From assembly GCA_028288505.1 (NCBI GenBank), contig JAQBNN010000280.1, forward strand, positions 1-64,000: a stretch of 64,000 nucleotides of DNA, written 5' to 3'. Shown here piece after piece: positions 26,363-36,340 of this stretch (within the stretch, counting starts at the first letter, position 1; each line of letters starts with the position of its first letter). The notes beneath the pieces are model-generated. The model was not told the origin of the DNA and made no database searches. It saw nothing but the letters and a program-made list of their open reading frames with translations. Source of the DNA: Segetibacter sp. (GTDB taxonomy: Bacteria > Bacteroidota > Bacteroidia > Chitinophagales > Chitinophagaceae). Position numbers and translations under genes: made by a program.

Positions 26363-29122
26363 TTACTCAAACAACCAGTCGAGCTCTTTCTTTACTCCGC
26401 CCGGAATTAAACCTGCATCATATCCTTTTATAAGCTCTGTATCATTAACAAATCCTAAAATTAAAGCGGTTCCTTTAGCAAGTGTAAGCGTGTTGTTGCC
26501 GGCCTTAAAAGAATAAGTGTGAATGTTAACAGGCGGCATACCGGACACAAGAATTGCATTGCGAATCTTTGCTTCGGCCTGGCCGTAATTATCTGCACTT
26601 GCATCAATCTCGAGTTGCGGAGGTTGCAAGAACCTTCTGTCTTTTGAATTAAAATAACCTACCAAAACCTTTACAGGTTTAGGATTATTGAATTTAATAA
26701 CAGTCCCTTCAGCTATCTGCTTCGTCTTGCTCAACTTTAATGCGTTCAACTCTCTTAGTTCTTCGGCGTAGTCTTTAATATAGGTTGCTGTATCAGTGAA
26801 AAGGTCTTTACCGGTGCTTACGTTATAAAATGATTCAGGTTTTTTTATTAAGGTAACATCAGCATTTTTAAAGGTTGGCTTCTTATTTACTGCCACGTTT
26901 GTTTGAGGTCTTTTTAATGAATCAATTTTGATTTTAAAAGTGGCTAACTCTTGCTCGTATATGGGCAATAACTCGACCCATGTTTTCATTTTACCATTGT
27001 CGCCTCCTACTGGTATTTTACGTTGTTGGGTTTGCATACTGTTAGCATACAAGTAAGTGTCCTTTGTTAGGTTCGCTAAGATTCTATAGTGTTCAACACT
27101 TTTTTCTAAATGTGGCAACGCTTGCTCAAGGTCTTTTATATCATTAGAATATTTATAACGTAAAACCCTTAATGCCGCTTCTGCCTTTTCAGCAAAGTTG
27201 TTGGCTAAGGCGTTATAGATATGCATGTCATTCTTTATACGTCTGAACTCTTCATTATTTTTACTGATAGATGGTGCTGCTAATTCAATTGCATCTACAG
27301 CTTTTTGACCGTGCGCTTTTACTTCATTAATTATTTGAACAGGTGTTTCTCCAACATGCTTTTCTTTCTTCCATTCACGCTCTGCATACTCTGTCAACAT
27401 TTCTCCTTCGGGTCCTTCAGAATTATACAACAACGTGAACAGGCCATAGCGGAAAGGGTTGACCAGTTGAGTCATCAACATGCCTAAAGTAAGCGTTTGT
27501 CGGTTACCATCTGTTATTCCAAAACGACGCAAAAGCTTTGGCGCTATCTCACCGGTTTCTTCATAAGCGGTTAAAATATGCTTGCCATTTGTGGAGTCTG
27601 TTCCGTATTTGCTTCCAATAATATTACTCCAATATTTCACTTCATTATTACGGTTGCGATTCGCATTCCATGCATAACGGCTCCACGCCTTATACCAAAT
27701 CCAGTCGCGGTCTATTTGTAAGATTCGAGGGTTGGCATTGTCAGCAGAATAAGGCCAATCCCAATAAGAAGATTCAGGATATAAGTGTAAACCATTTCCA
27801 TGATGCACTTTATGCATTGCTTGTACACTCTTTTGGATAAAGTCAGCAGAACCATAACGGAAAGGCTCGAGATTAGCAAGTATGTGAACGTTCTCGATTT
27901 GAACTGTTCCAATAGCAGCAAGCTTACGGTGCAACTCCGCCCAGGGACCACGAGGCGTGTAAGTAGTTAATGCCTCACCGTTATACTTCGCTTCGGTATA
28001 TAGATTTTTATATAGTGGCAGGGCAGCCTTCATTACCATCTCTGCATCAGTATCGTGAGCACGCAAAACTATCGGGGGTTCACCTGTTTTCCCGAGTGCT
28101 TTCAATCCATCCTTTACGCCGGGAATAATAGTTTTTGTAAACCAATCAACATCGTCTTGTCCTACGCCTTCCATTGCTTCACCTAAGGCTACCATCAAAC
28201 CAACATTCGGGTATTTTTCAACAAAGGCTGCTATTGATTTACGGGTATAATCTGCAATTAAAGGAATGATAGGACGATTGCGGTCCTGTGTTTTGATGTT
28301 GTGCTTTTCAGCAAATGGTTGTGATACGATGATGTTGTAAAACATCTGGATAACCCATATTCCACGCTTATCGGCTTCCTGCGTGAGAAACGTAAACATC
28401 TCTTCATTCGCTTTGAACGTTGAATCATTTACTTCAACAGCATAAGGATAATCTTTCAATTTTACCAATGAAGCAAAAGGATGTCCGTTCCATAAGTACA
28501 AAGAATTCATTCGGTTTTCAACCAATGAATCAAGGTACTTCGTCCATAACGCCTTATCATAAAACCATGGAAAGTTTTCAGGAGTGTAAGGGTATTCGTA
28601 TACATGTCTGCCCGGTAAATAAACGGGCTTTGACATACCTATTGCTGTACCTCGCAACACCATCTCAGGTTTATCAGTAAACGATATGTTCTTAGGTAAT
28701 TGCTTATTCTCTTTAATCCTTTCTGCCAACTCAATACAACCATATAAGGCACCTGAATTATCAGAACCTATTATAATGATATTCCCTTTATCAGAATTAA
28801 TTTTAAATCCTTCCTTGCCTGGAAATGTACTATAACCTGCCTGAAAGCTTCTTAATAGCTTATCTCCAAGAGTTCCAACAATTATTAATGGTTTAGATGC
28901 TGAAGCAATTTTACTTTCATGTGCTTTCTTAACTGTATAACCTGCATCCACTAAGCTTTTAGATAATTTATCAACACCGAAAATTAAGCGTGCATGCGGT
29001 TGTTCAGCGAGTATGATTGTAACAATCTTCGGGCTTCCGGCACTATTGCTTTGCGCAGATAGCTGCAAGAGCGAACCAAATAAAATCGATAAAAAGAAAA
29101 AAAAGAACCTTTTCACATTCAT
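26363..29122 (-). CDS. Secreted alpha-glucuronidase-like/GH20-fold hydrolase of uncertain family
   Basis: 919 residues with a signal peptide (MNVKRFFFFFLSILFGSLLQLSAQ). An N-terminal GH20/GH67-type accessory domain covers about 30-130 (PLIIVGTLGD, GNIIIIGSDNSGALYGCIELAERI). A TIM-barrel-like region follows (MNSLYLWNGHPFASLV, VGLMVALGEAMEGVGQDDVDWF, VLRAHDTDAEMVM, GLHLYPESSYWDWPYSAD). The acidic residues in LGEAMEG and YPESSYWDW are candidate catalysts. A helical region and a final beta domain complete it. It resembles alpha-glucuronidase-family proteins but lacks motifs I would use to call GH67 or GH115 outright. It is in the pectin-type PUL, 36 bases behind the pectate lyase gene, so uronic-acid side chains are a reasonable but unproven target. 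Confidence 0.65.
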   Translation of the reverse strand: MNVKRFFFFFLSILFGSLLQLSAQSNSAGSPKIVTIILAEQPHARLIFGVDKLSKSLVDAGYTVKKAHESKIASASKPLIIVGTLGDKLLRSFQAGYSTFPGKEGFKINSDKGNIIIIGSDNSGALYGCIELAERIKENKQLPKNISFTDKPEMVLRGTAIGMSKPVYLPGRHVYEYPYTPENFPWFYDKALWTKYLDSLVENRMNSLYLWNGHPFASLVKLKDYPYAVEVNDSTFKANEEMFTFLTQEADKRGIWVIQMFYNIIVSQPFAEKHNIKTQDRNRPIIPLIADYTRKSIAAFVEKYPNVGLMVALGEAMEGVGQDDVDWFTKTIIPGVKDGLKALGKTGEPPIVLRAHDTDAEMVMKAALPLYKNLYTEAKYNGEALTTYTPRGPWAELHRKLAAIGTVQIENVHILANLEPFRYGSADFIQKSVQAMHKVHHGNGLHLYPESSYWDWPYSADNANPRILQIDRDWIWYKAWSRYAWNANRNRNNEVKYWSNIIGSKYGTDSTNGKHILTAYEETGEIAPKLLRRFGITDGNRQTLTLGMLMTQLVNPFRYGLFTLLYNSEGPEGEMLTEYAEREWKKEKHVGETPVQIINEVKAHGQKAVDAIELAAPSISKNNEEFRRIKNDMHIYNALANNFAEKAEAALRVLRYKYSNDIKDLEQALPHLEKSVEHYRILANLTKDTYLYANSMQTQQRKIPVGGDNGKMKTWVELLPIYEQELATFKIKIDSLKRPQTNVAVNKKPTFKNADVTLIKKPESFYNVSTGKDLFTDTATYIKDYAEELRELNALKLSKTKQIAEGTVIKFNNPKPVKVLVGYFNSKDRRFLQPPQLEIDASADNYGQAEAKIRNAILVSGMPPVNIHTYSFKAGNNTLTLAKGTALILGFVNDTELIKGYDAGLIPGGVKKELDWLFE

Positions 29123-29158
29123 AATCCTTGTTTAATAACCTTTAAAAAATCCATGGTA

Positions 29159-30595
29159 TTACTTTCCACTAACCAGGCTGTTCAAATATTGCTCAAGCAA
29201 AGTATAACCATCCTTACCAATCTTATTTCTGTCATTCGCATCATTTGCATTCAAGCCATTTTTCTTTTCCCATGCATCCGGCATTCCATCATGATCAGTA
29301 TCAGCCGGAGCAGCTATTGTATTATAAACAGGCCATCCACCAAGTGCTGCCGGGCTATCAATAATTCCCGGCTTCCCGAATGCACCCATTCCGGTAGCCG
29401 TTTTTGTTTTTGTCTCCTTAACAATACGTGCATCAACTGCATCGCGTTTGGGAAGTGTTGCACCTGCATTAGCTAATACATCTTTAAAAGCATCCTTGGC
29501 AGTTTGTTCAGGCAGTACAGCACTTACTTCAAAAGCTTTATTTGCTATTGCTTTAGGCCTGTCTGCTTCTGGTATATTTTCAAGATCTAAGCCTTTGTAA
29601 TTATCTTTTGTCAGTCTTCTATCTCCTTCCATTGTGTTGCCCGATAAGTACCATTCTCCTGTTCCTGTTGAAGCTGCACCTGCATGTAAAGCCTGCATAA
29701 ATTTTAGCCTAGCGGAAGTCGCAGGCCCGGGTATATAATAGTTGTTAACCATATTTACCTGTGAAACGCCACCATTAATTTTCATATCACCACCATAGGC
29801 TGCGTTAGAACTGCCCCAGTTATAAATTACATTGTTACGATAATCAATTAAGGCAATAGTATCATGCGCCCTTGATCCATTAAAGCGAACAGTACGACTG
29901 TTTTGGTGAGCAATTAAATTGTGATGATAAGAAGCATACTGCCCACCCCAAACGCCGGCATAAGAGCGATGCCCTTTCTGGTGACCAGCTTCGTATAAGC
30001 CTTCGCTAACTATACAATATTGTACGGTTGTGTTCTTCATGTCATACATAGCTGCACATTCTTCGTTTGCCCAACTAAAAGAACAATGATCAATAATTAC
30101 ATCGTGGCAGTTCTCCATATCAAAGCCGTATAAACCGCTTTTTAAAGTACCCCCGGGGCGCGATCGGATATATCGAATTATAACATTGCCCTTGTTACCG
30201 CCTTTACCGGCACCACTCAATATAAAAGAATGGCCTTTTAGGCAGATACCATCGCCGGGAGCTGTTTGTCCTGCAATGGTTACATTACCACGTTTAATAA
30301 CAAGCGCCGTTTTCAGGTCGATAATACCTGATGTGCGAAAGACAACAGTAATAGGCTCGTCAGGATGTTGAGTAAGTGCATAGCGCAAGCTTCCTTCTCC
30401 GTCATCGGTAACATTGGTAACTTCTACCACTTGCCCGCCTCTTCCGCCGGTGGCGTATTTGCCAAAACCTTCTGCCCCCGGAAAAGCAATTTGTTGCGCC
30501 TTAACAGTATTACAAAAGCATATTGTTACAACAAAGGCTAAAGCTTTTGCCACACTGTTTCTAAACTTTACATTCGTTATAATGTTCTCGAACAT
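29159..30595 (-). CDS. PL1-type pectate lyase with C-terminal calcium-binding repeat
   Basis: 478 residues with a signal peptide ending near NTVKAQQ. The lyase signature opens the mature protein: IAFPGAEGFGKYATGGRGGQVVEVTNV. A right-handed beta-helix follows (GNVTIAGQTAPGDGICLKG, VIIRYIRSRPGG, DVIIDHCSFSWANEECAAMY, ASYHHNLIAHQNSRTVRFNGS). The arginine in RTVRFNGS and preceding histidines fit the active cleft. The C-terminus has DTDHDGMPDAWEKKNGLNAND, a calcium-binding thrombospondin-3/dockerin-like motif often found in these lyases. It cleaves polygalacturonate by beta-elimination. It heads the set of genes behind the SusC/D pair. Confidence 0.88.
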   Translation of the reverse strand: MFENIITNVKFRNSVAKALAFVVTICFCNTVKAQQIAFPGAEGFGKYATGGRGGQVVEVTNVTDDGEGSLRYALTQHPDEPITVVFRTSGIIDLKTALVIKRGNVTIAGQTAPGDGICLKGHSFILSGAGKGGNKGNVIIRYIRSRPGGTLKSGLYGFDMENCHDVIIDHCSFSWANEECAAMYDMKNTTVQYCIVSEGLYEAGHQKGHRSYAGVWGGQYASYHHNLIAHQNSRTVRFNGSRAHDTIALIDYRNNVIYNWGSSNAAYGGDMKINGGVSQVNMVNNYYIPGPATSARLKFMQALHAGAASTGTGEWYLSGNTMEGDRRLTKDNYKGLDLENIPEADRPKAIANKAFEVSAVLPEQTAKDAFKDVLANAGATLPKRDAVDARIVKETKTKTATGMGAFGKPGIIDSPAALGGWPVYNTIAAPADTDHDGMPDAWEKKNGLNANDANDRNKIGKDGYTLLEQYLNSLVSGK

Positions 30596-30956
30596 ATATT
30601 ATGTTTATGCGCTTTTAAAACCTGTTAATCAATTATTTTCATTTAAATACCCACACTAGTTTTTCATAGCATCATCCTTGCGTCGCAATCACTTTATCTG
30701 TATATCGTTTGGCATCTTTAGTTTCAACCGCTACTACCAAAACATACGGCAATGCTGCCAATAATAACGGTAGATGAACGTAATGCGACGCAACGATGCT
30801 TAATCTGTGATTCTAATTCCTGTTCCCTAATAGCAATAACTAAGCATTTAAAAAGAGGGGCTGAAGTAGAGAACCCCGCCCCGTTTGATTGCTTGTCATG
30901 TTAAACACTTTTTGCACAAGGCCACCTGGTAAGCTATACTGCTGGCATTAATAATA
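30596..30956. other. 361-base intergenic region with an inverted pair of A repeats
   Basis: No gene is seen. A shortened minus-oriented A copy lies at 30673-30690 (CATCCTTGCGTCGCAATC) and a plus-oriented copy at 30776-30798 (GAACGTAATGCGACGCAACG then ATG). A GC-rich stretch at 30856-30883 (AGGGGCTG and ACCCCGCCCC) can pair weakly and could be a poor terminator of the SusC/SusD transcript. Confidence 0.55.
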
Positions 30957-32711
30957 TTACTGATATCCTGCATTTTGTCCGAATTCTGCTGCATTTTGCA
31001 ATCCTTGCATTTCAGCAATTGGGATTGGCCTTAAACGGTGAAAATCCTGAACCTTGTTAACATCAGGGTTCATTCTTTTTATATACGTTGAGTACGCCTC
31101 TGCCCCATTTTGGCCATTCTTAATTCGTTTTACATCGAACCATCTTAAATATTCACCAGCTAATTCTCTTGCTCTTTCTGCCAATATAAAATCAATATTA
31201 ATATTAGAAGCTGTAACCTGCATAGCAGCTGTTTGACCCGCTTTAGCTGCTCTTGTTCTTAAAACATTTATGGCAGTAGCTGCAGAACCATTGTTGCCTA
31301 ACTGGTGTTCTGCTTCTGCAACTATAAGATACATTTCGGCCAGGCGCATTACAATTACATCTTTAGATCCGGCTTGTACGCTAGGAGCAGAACGATCAGG
31401 ATCGACGAACTTTTTTAAGGCCACATAATTATTACCATTGACAATTGTACCATTGGCATTATAAACATCATTTCTATCGTAAACAACATAATTACGTGTT
31501 CTTTTATCAGCTATCACTTTTTTGGTAATTACCATAGCTGTATCTCCCGGTCGAATGATCTTTCCAACTACACTTGCATCTTTATTATAAGTGGCCGCCA
31601 GGGCTGCAGTCCATGTAAAGTTAGTAGTAGCATTTGCTAACCATACTTCCTGGAAAGAAGCATCGTAACGTGCATCTATAGCTTCATTGTAAAAGTCGAG
31701 CAAAGCCAATGAAGGCATTAAACGCCTGTTACTTTCAAACCCGTAAGCAAGGCTTTGAATAAGACCTGGCTTACCAACATAGTTCCCGGTAAAGACGTGA
31801 AAAGAACGGTTACCCAGATCATCATAATTTAAACTGGGCACTACAGAATTACTTACCACATACAAAGCTTCTCCATTTGCTTTGCCCATCTCTTTGTTTC
31901 TCGCAGGATTAAACAAATCAGCATAATTATTCCAAAGACTAACCTTTAGTTCTGCTCTTCGGTTTAAAACATCATTAGCTACATCTCTTGCTTTTGTAAA
32001 ATAAGTTTGTGCCTCTGTTCCAGTTGTATAATAAGCCCTCGATAAATAGGCCCTGGCCAAAAAACCTAATGCTGATTTTTTAGAAGCACGGCTATATTCG
32101 TTACCCCAATCTACAGGAAGGTTTTGTATAGCGAATTCAAGATCAGAAATAATGAGTTTATAAAAATCGTCAACAGAACTTCTTGCAGCTGTTAATAAAG
32201 TAGCTTTCGTTTCTGTAGTACGTAACATTACACCTCCCCAGGTTTCTACAATGTGCCAATAATAAAATGCCCTTAAAAAACGCACTTCGCCCAATCTCCG
32301 GTTCTTTTCGTTTACATCGGTAAAGCCGGCAAGGTCAATCCTGTTTATAGCTGCATTGGCCTGGTTAATCGCCTTCCATAAAAGCGACCACGCCGCTTTA
32401 TGTGGGTTACCATCAGCAGCAGTTATCCCGTCGTATTGAGTAAGTTGACGAGCATAAGTATTTTTATCACGATTATACCATAAATCTGTTCCGGCCTCCG
32501 ACATAAAGAAGCCATCTTCTTTACCATACCACGACCGTTGCTCAGAATAAGCTGCATTTACAGCCGTAATAAAGCCTTCTGGAGTGGACCACGTTGCATC
32601 TGCAGTTGCGTAGGATGGATTGTATTCATCTAACTTTTTAGTACAAGACGAAAAAGAGGTAACGAGAGAAAGGATAATACCAGCCGAGAGTATATATTTA
32701 AAACTTTTCAT
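30957..32711 (-). CDS. SusD-like glycan-binding outer-membrane lipoprotein
   Basis: 584 residues from the ATG at 32711. The longer reading from 32747 overlaps the SusC stop and adds 12 polar residues, so the start giving a lipoprotein signal is preferred (MKSFKYILSAGIILSLVTSFSSC, lipidated cysteine at residue 23). The SusD/RagB fold shows in VRFLRAFYYWHIVETWGGVML, KKSALGFLARAYLSRAYY, MRLAEMYLIVAEAEHQLG and the C-terminal RELAGEYLRWFDVKRIKNG and HRLRPIPIAEMQ. It binds oligosaccharide at the cell surface and pairs with the SusC encoded 22 bases upstream. By gene context the ligand is probably a pectic or side-chain glycan. Confidence 0.95.
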   Translation of the reverse strand: MKSFKYILSAGIILSLVTSFSSCTKKLDEYNPSYATADATWSTPEGFITAVNAAYSEQRSWYGKEDGFFMSEAGTDLWYNRDKNTYARQLTQYDGITAADGNPHKAAWSLLWKAINQANAAINRIDLAGFTDVNEKNRRLGEVRFLRAFYYWHIVETWGGVMLRTTETKATLLTAARSSVDDFYKLIISDLEFAIQNLPVDWGNEYSRASKKSALGFLARAYLSRAYYTTGTEAQTYFTKARDVANDVLNRRAELKVSLWNNYADLFNPARNKEMGKANGEALYVVSNSVVPSLNYDDLGNRSFHVFTGNYVGKPGLIQSLAYGFESNRRLMPSLALLDFYNEAIDARYDASFQEVWLANATTNFTWTAALAATYNKDASVVGKIIRPGDTAMVITKKVIADKRTRNYVVYDRNDVYNANGTIVNGNNYVALKKFVDPDRSAPSVQAGSKDVIVMRLAEMYLIVAEAEHQLGNNGSAATAINVLRTRAAKAGQTAAMQVTASNINIDFILAERARELAGEYLRWFDVKRIKNGQNGAEAYSTYIKRMNPDVNKVQDFHRLRPIPIAEMQGLQNAAEFGQNAGYQ

Positions 32712-32733
32712 TATTGATAAATTATTTTTGTTA

Positions 32734-35700
32734 CTAGAACCCAACATTTACCCCAAATACAAATTGCCGTCCTATGGGTGAAGACTCAGCGCCTCCGCGT
32801 TCGGGATCGTAATCTTTAACTAGGTGGCTTTTAGCAACTGTTAACACGTTAGAACCTGTAGCGTAAAATCTTATGTTGTCGCTTGCAATCTTGTTAGAAA
32901 TGGATTTAGGAAGTGTGTATCCAAGGGTGATGTTCTTTATTTTAAAGAAAGAGCCATCAATAAAATTAAGCGTTTGATAACCCGCATAGTTAATTAGTTG
33001 TCCGTTTTTAACAGGACGAGGAAAATCATTCGTAGGATTTTCAGGTGTCCAATAGTCAATAAAAGCCGGACTATTACCAGTACCTGCAGGATTGTACCTT
33101 CCTAAGAATTCTGCATCTATCATTTGGCCATAGCGGAAGAATAAGAAAACACCCAGATCAAAGTTTTTATAGTTGAAGGTATTTTGCAAGCCGCCGATCC
33201 ACTTTGGAACAGAGGAACCAAGAAAAGCACGATCGTAGGTTGCATCAATAATTCCATCAGGTTTGCCAGAGGGTCCTGAAATGTCTCTTAATTTTATATC
33301 GCCAGGTTTAAAAGTATTTCCAGTGGCACTGCCATACTTAAAGGTGGCAGCTTCTGCAGCTTCATTCTGCTGCCATATACCTTCTTTTACAAAGGAGTAG
33401 AAAGCAAGAAGAGGACGACCAATTAACAACGACTCACGTTCTGAGGCTGTTGCGGCAATAATATCCTTTCCGTTAACTACATCTAAAACCTTTTGATTTG
33501 TTTTGGTAAAGGTTATGGCAGAAGACCACCTGAAATCCCTTCCTCGAATATTTTGCGTGTTAACAGCAATCTCTAACCCTTTATTAAGAGTGGATGCAAT
33601 GTTCTCTACAACCTCCGTAACGCCTGTAGATTGTGGAAGTACCCTTCTGTAAAGAATGCCCGTTGTTTTTGCACTAAATACATCAACAGCACCTGTTATC
33701 CGGTTTTTAAGTAAGCCGAAATCTAAACCAATATTTGTAGTGGCTGTTTTTTCCCAGCCTACGTCAGGGTTTCCTATTGTTCCACTGAATAGATAAGCTG
33801 GTGCCGACACTTCTCCAAATGACATTCTACTAGAGTAAATAAGGGTGCTTTGTGTAGAATAAGGGGTAATATTATAGTTACCCGATACTCCGTATGTAGC
33901 CCTTAACTTGAGGTTTGTTATCGGTTCAACATTCTCCAAAAACTTCTCATCACTAATGTTCCAGGCAAGACCTGAAGCTGGAAAGAAATCCCATTTATGA
34001 CCATCAGATAAACGAGAAGCACCATCAAACCTCCCTGATGCATAAAGAACATAACGTCCTTTGAAACTGTAGCTCAATCTTCCGGCATAAGCTAAATTAT
34101 TGGAGCGACTAAACGGGGAAGACACTCTTTGAACACCTGCACTACCAAGACCATAATAAATTTGTGAAGCTACTACCTGGCCAGTACCAGTAGCAATTGT
34201 CTGCTCATCATCACTTTGAATATAACTGCTAATGGCTGATACAGTTAATGAATGCTCATTTACCGCCTTTGTATAAGACAAAATATTATCCCAGTTTATA
34301 TACCTGCCAAAACCATTTGTAATAGAAGCTACTGAAGTTTGCGGATTTACCTGTGCCAGAGAAGTCTTATCATTATATGTTCCTCTGCGGCTAACATTAA
34401 ATGTGGTGCTAAAATTGGAACGTAGGGACAATCCTTTAAATGGGGTGATCTCAACGTATCCCCCGGCAAGAATATTTGTTCTAATAAGATTATCCTGAGA
34501 GACAAATTCATTTCGTTCATCAAGCAGCGGATTTACCCTTGAATCATTTAAAATAGGGAATCGTTTAACCAACCCATTTGTGTCGAAAGGCTCCCCGAAA
34601 GGCGAAAGTGAAATAGCATTTCCTAAAGGATCTCTTCTTATATTCTGGTTGGTATAGGTTACCTGGCTGGTAACACCGGCTTTAGCAAATCTGCCTAGGT
34701 TATGATCTAAATTTAAACGAAGGTTGTAACGGTTAAAATCATTGTTACGCAGTAAACCTTCTTCCTTAAAGTAGCCGGTAGACAGGTAAACCTTTGTCTT
34801 TTCTGTACCACTTGAAACAGATATATTATGACTTTGCTGGGTACTTCCTTGCTGGCTTACCAAGTCAACCCAATCTACCCATTGGCCGGCCTGGTAGGCA
34901 GCATATTCCCCAGGTAGATTAGTGAATATTTTAGCATCATCAGCTGTACTTTGCCATTCAGGCACTCCATTTACAAGGCTATTTCTCCAGGCCTCTCTCC
35001 TTAAATTAAGGTAATCCTCACCTGTTCGGCCTTTGGGAAACATAAACGTATTTACGCCATAAAAGCCGTTGTAATTAACTTTAAGTTTTCCTGCTGCGCC
35101 TCTTTTAGTTGTTACTATAATAACCCCGTTGCCACCCTGGGCACCGTAAATAGCAGTTGAAGAGGCGTCCTTTAAAATCTCCATTGATTCTATATCGTTA
35201 GAATTCAAAGAGCTTAAGTCGCCCCCCTGGAAACCATCAATAATAATTAGAGGCGCATTACGCGAATTAATATCATCTCTGTTAGCGATAGACTTAAATC
35301 CACGTATGTTGATGTTTACTCCCGAACCAGCAGATCCGGAACTTCTTGTAATATCAACCCCTGCAGCCCTGCCCTGTATTGCTTCAAGAGCATTATGTGT
35401 TGGCGTTTGTGTAATCACATCAGATTTAATAGATACAACGGAACCAGTAAGATCACGCCTTTTAACCTGCCCATAGCCTATTACTACTACTTCATCAAGG
35501 TTATTTGTTCCGGCACTCATTACTACCGATAGATTTGTATTATTGTTAACAGACACTTCCTGTGCTGCAAAACCTACGTAGGTAAAAACTAATACGGCCT
35601 GATCGTTCTGAACGGTTATTTTAAACCCCCCGTCATTACCAGATGTAGTTGTGGTTTGGCTTCCTTTTACATTAATACTTACCCCGGGAAGACCTTCACG

Positions 35701-35808
35701 GGTTTGTTGGTTTGTCACTTTTCCAGATACCGTCCTTTGCGCATATGCAACAGAACTTAATAATAACATTAAAACGAACAAGCAATTCTTCAAACGTTTC
35801 ATAAACAT
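32734..35808 (-). CDS. SusC-family TonB-dependent transporter
   Basis: 1,024 residues; the start could also be the ATG two codons later (MKRLKNCLFVLMLLLSSVAYAQ). Domains: signal peptide, carboxypeptidase-regulatory-like domain (VSGKVTNQQTREGLPGVSI, about 25-105), plug (VVVIGYGQVKRRDLTG, EILKDASSTAIYGAQGGNGVIIVTTKRG) and barrel ending FVFGVNVGF. It transports oligosaccharides across the outer membrane with energy from TonB. It is first in its operon, followed by SusD. A variant of the conserved promoter element lies about 290 bases upstream, in a 532-base gap that also holds two repeats. Confidence 0.95.
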   Translation of the reverse strand: MFMKRLKNCLFVLMLLLSSVAYAQRTVSGKVTNQQTREGLPGVSINVKGSQTTTTSGNDGGFKITVQNDQAVLVFTYVGFAAQEVSVNNNTNLSVVMSAGTNNLDEVVVIGYGQVKRRDLTGSVVSIKSDVITQTPTHNALEAIQGRAAGVDITRSSGSAGSGVNINIRGFKSIANRDDINSRNAPLIIIDGFQGGDLSSLNSNDIESMEILKDASSTAIYGAQGGNGVIIVTTKRGAAGKLKVNYNGFYGVNTFMFPKGRTGEDYLNLRREAWRNSLVNGVPEWQSTADDAKIFTNLPGEYAAYQAGQWVDWVDLVSQQGSTQQSHNISVSSGTEKTKVYLSTGYFKEEGLLRNNDFNRYNLRLNLDHNLGRFAKAGVTSQVTYTNQNIRRDPLGNAISLSPFGEPFDTNGLVKRFPILNDSRVNPLLDERNEFVSQDNLIRTNILAGGYVEITPFKGLSLRSNFSTTFNVSRRGTYNDKTSLAQVNPQTSVASITNGFGRYINWDNILSYTKAVNEHSLTVSAISSYIQSDDEQTIATGTGQVVASQIYYGLGSAGVQRVSSPFSRSNNLAYAGRLSYSFKGRYVLYASGRFDGASRLSDGHKWDFFPASGLAWNISDEKFLENVEPITNLKLRATYGVSGNYNITPYSTQSTLIYSSRMSFGEVSAPAYLFSGTIGNPDVGWEKTATTNIGLDFGLLKNRITGAVDVFSAKTTGILYRRVLPQSTGVTEVVENIASTLNKGLEIAVNTQNIRGRDFRWSSAITFTKTNQKVLDVVNGKDIIAATASERESLLIGRPLLAFYSFVKEGIWQQNEAAEAATFKYGSATGNTFKPGDIKLRDISGPSGKPDGIIDATYDRAFLGSSVPKWIGGLQNTFNYKNFDLGVFLFFRYGQMIDAEFLGRYNPAGTGNSPAFIDYWTPENPTNDFPRPVKNGQLINYAGYQTLNFIDGSFFKIKNITLGYTLPKSISNKIASDNIRFYATGSNVLTVAKSHLVKDYDPERGGAESSPIGRQFVFGVNVGF

Positions 35809-36093
35809 TGTGTGGATAAAAAGTAATTTAGGGTACTAAACTTTACTTCAGTAAAGAAAGTTTTTAGTAATTAGTAAAAGAGTTCCGTTCGCAGAAAAGA
35901 AAGAGAGAAGTGATAAAATGAGCACTGGCTGGGGTGAAGATTTCTAAATTCCATACGGCAATTTTATAGGTAATCGTTAAAGCATCAGCAGTTTCTGTAC
36001 TACTTCACTTGCTAATGCAAGGCGTAATTTTAATACTGCCCTAATGTTAGTAAAGCTACTTGATGCGCATTTTTTGGAGAATACAATATCTGA

Positions 36094-36113
36094 CTATAAT
36101 GATGGATTATTTT
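36094..36113. promoter_or_regulatory. Conserved PUL promoter element, variant copy 3
   Basis: Keeps the core CTATAATGATGGATTATTTT, matching CTAnnATGATGGAnnATTTT of copies 1 and 2. The upstream half (ACAATATCTGA) is only recognisable with gaps. It sits upstream of the SusC/SusD pair of the pectin-type PUL. Confidence 0.4.
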
Positions 36114-36178
36114 GTAACAACAATTACTGTTAAGTGTTTAGTAATTGCACAACTTTAAAGCTACTTATAAAACTAAAA

Positions 36179-36297
36179 GTACAAGTGAGTGACACAACGA
36201 TGTTGAATAACGGTATAATGGCTGTAACCAAATCGCTGGCAGTGATGTGCCAGGCTGCACCACAACGTTATGCTTTACTTGCGTCGCACTCTTGTAC
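36179..36297. repeat. Facing pair of intergenic repeats (B at 36179-36202, A at 36278-36297)
   Basis: The B unit reads GTACAAGTGAGTGACACAAC then GATG; the A unit reads CTTGCGTCGCACTCTTGTAC. Orientation is outward at the GTAC ends, the reverse of the 12851/12970 pair, with 119 bases end to end. Confidence 0.7.
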
Positions 36298-36340
36298 TTT
36301 TGTGCCTATGGCAGCCATGTGTTGCATACTAATTAAAACG

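Larger units (their letters stand above)
35809..36340. other. 532-base intergenic region: leader of the SusC operon, promoter element and repeat pair
   Basis: No protein-coding gene is credible. It contains a variant of the conserved PUL element at 36094-36113, a plus-oriented B repeat at 36179-36202 and a minus-oriented A repeat at 36278-36297 (extended arm from 36272). The two repeats face each other through their CAACGATG/CTTGCG ends. The remaining 285 bases next to the SusC start are AT-rich and show no strong motif. Confidence 0.6.

Noticed and set aside
26363-29122. Direct call as GH115 or GH67 alpha-glucuronidase
   Set aside because: The N-terminal domain fits, but the motifs I would expect around the active site of either family are not evident.
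30856-30883. Terminator after the pectin-locus SusD gene
   Set aside because: GGGG/CCCC pairing is short and has no clear T-run, so it is mentioned only as a weak possibility.
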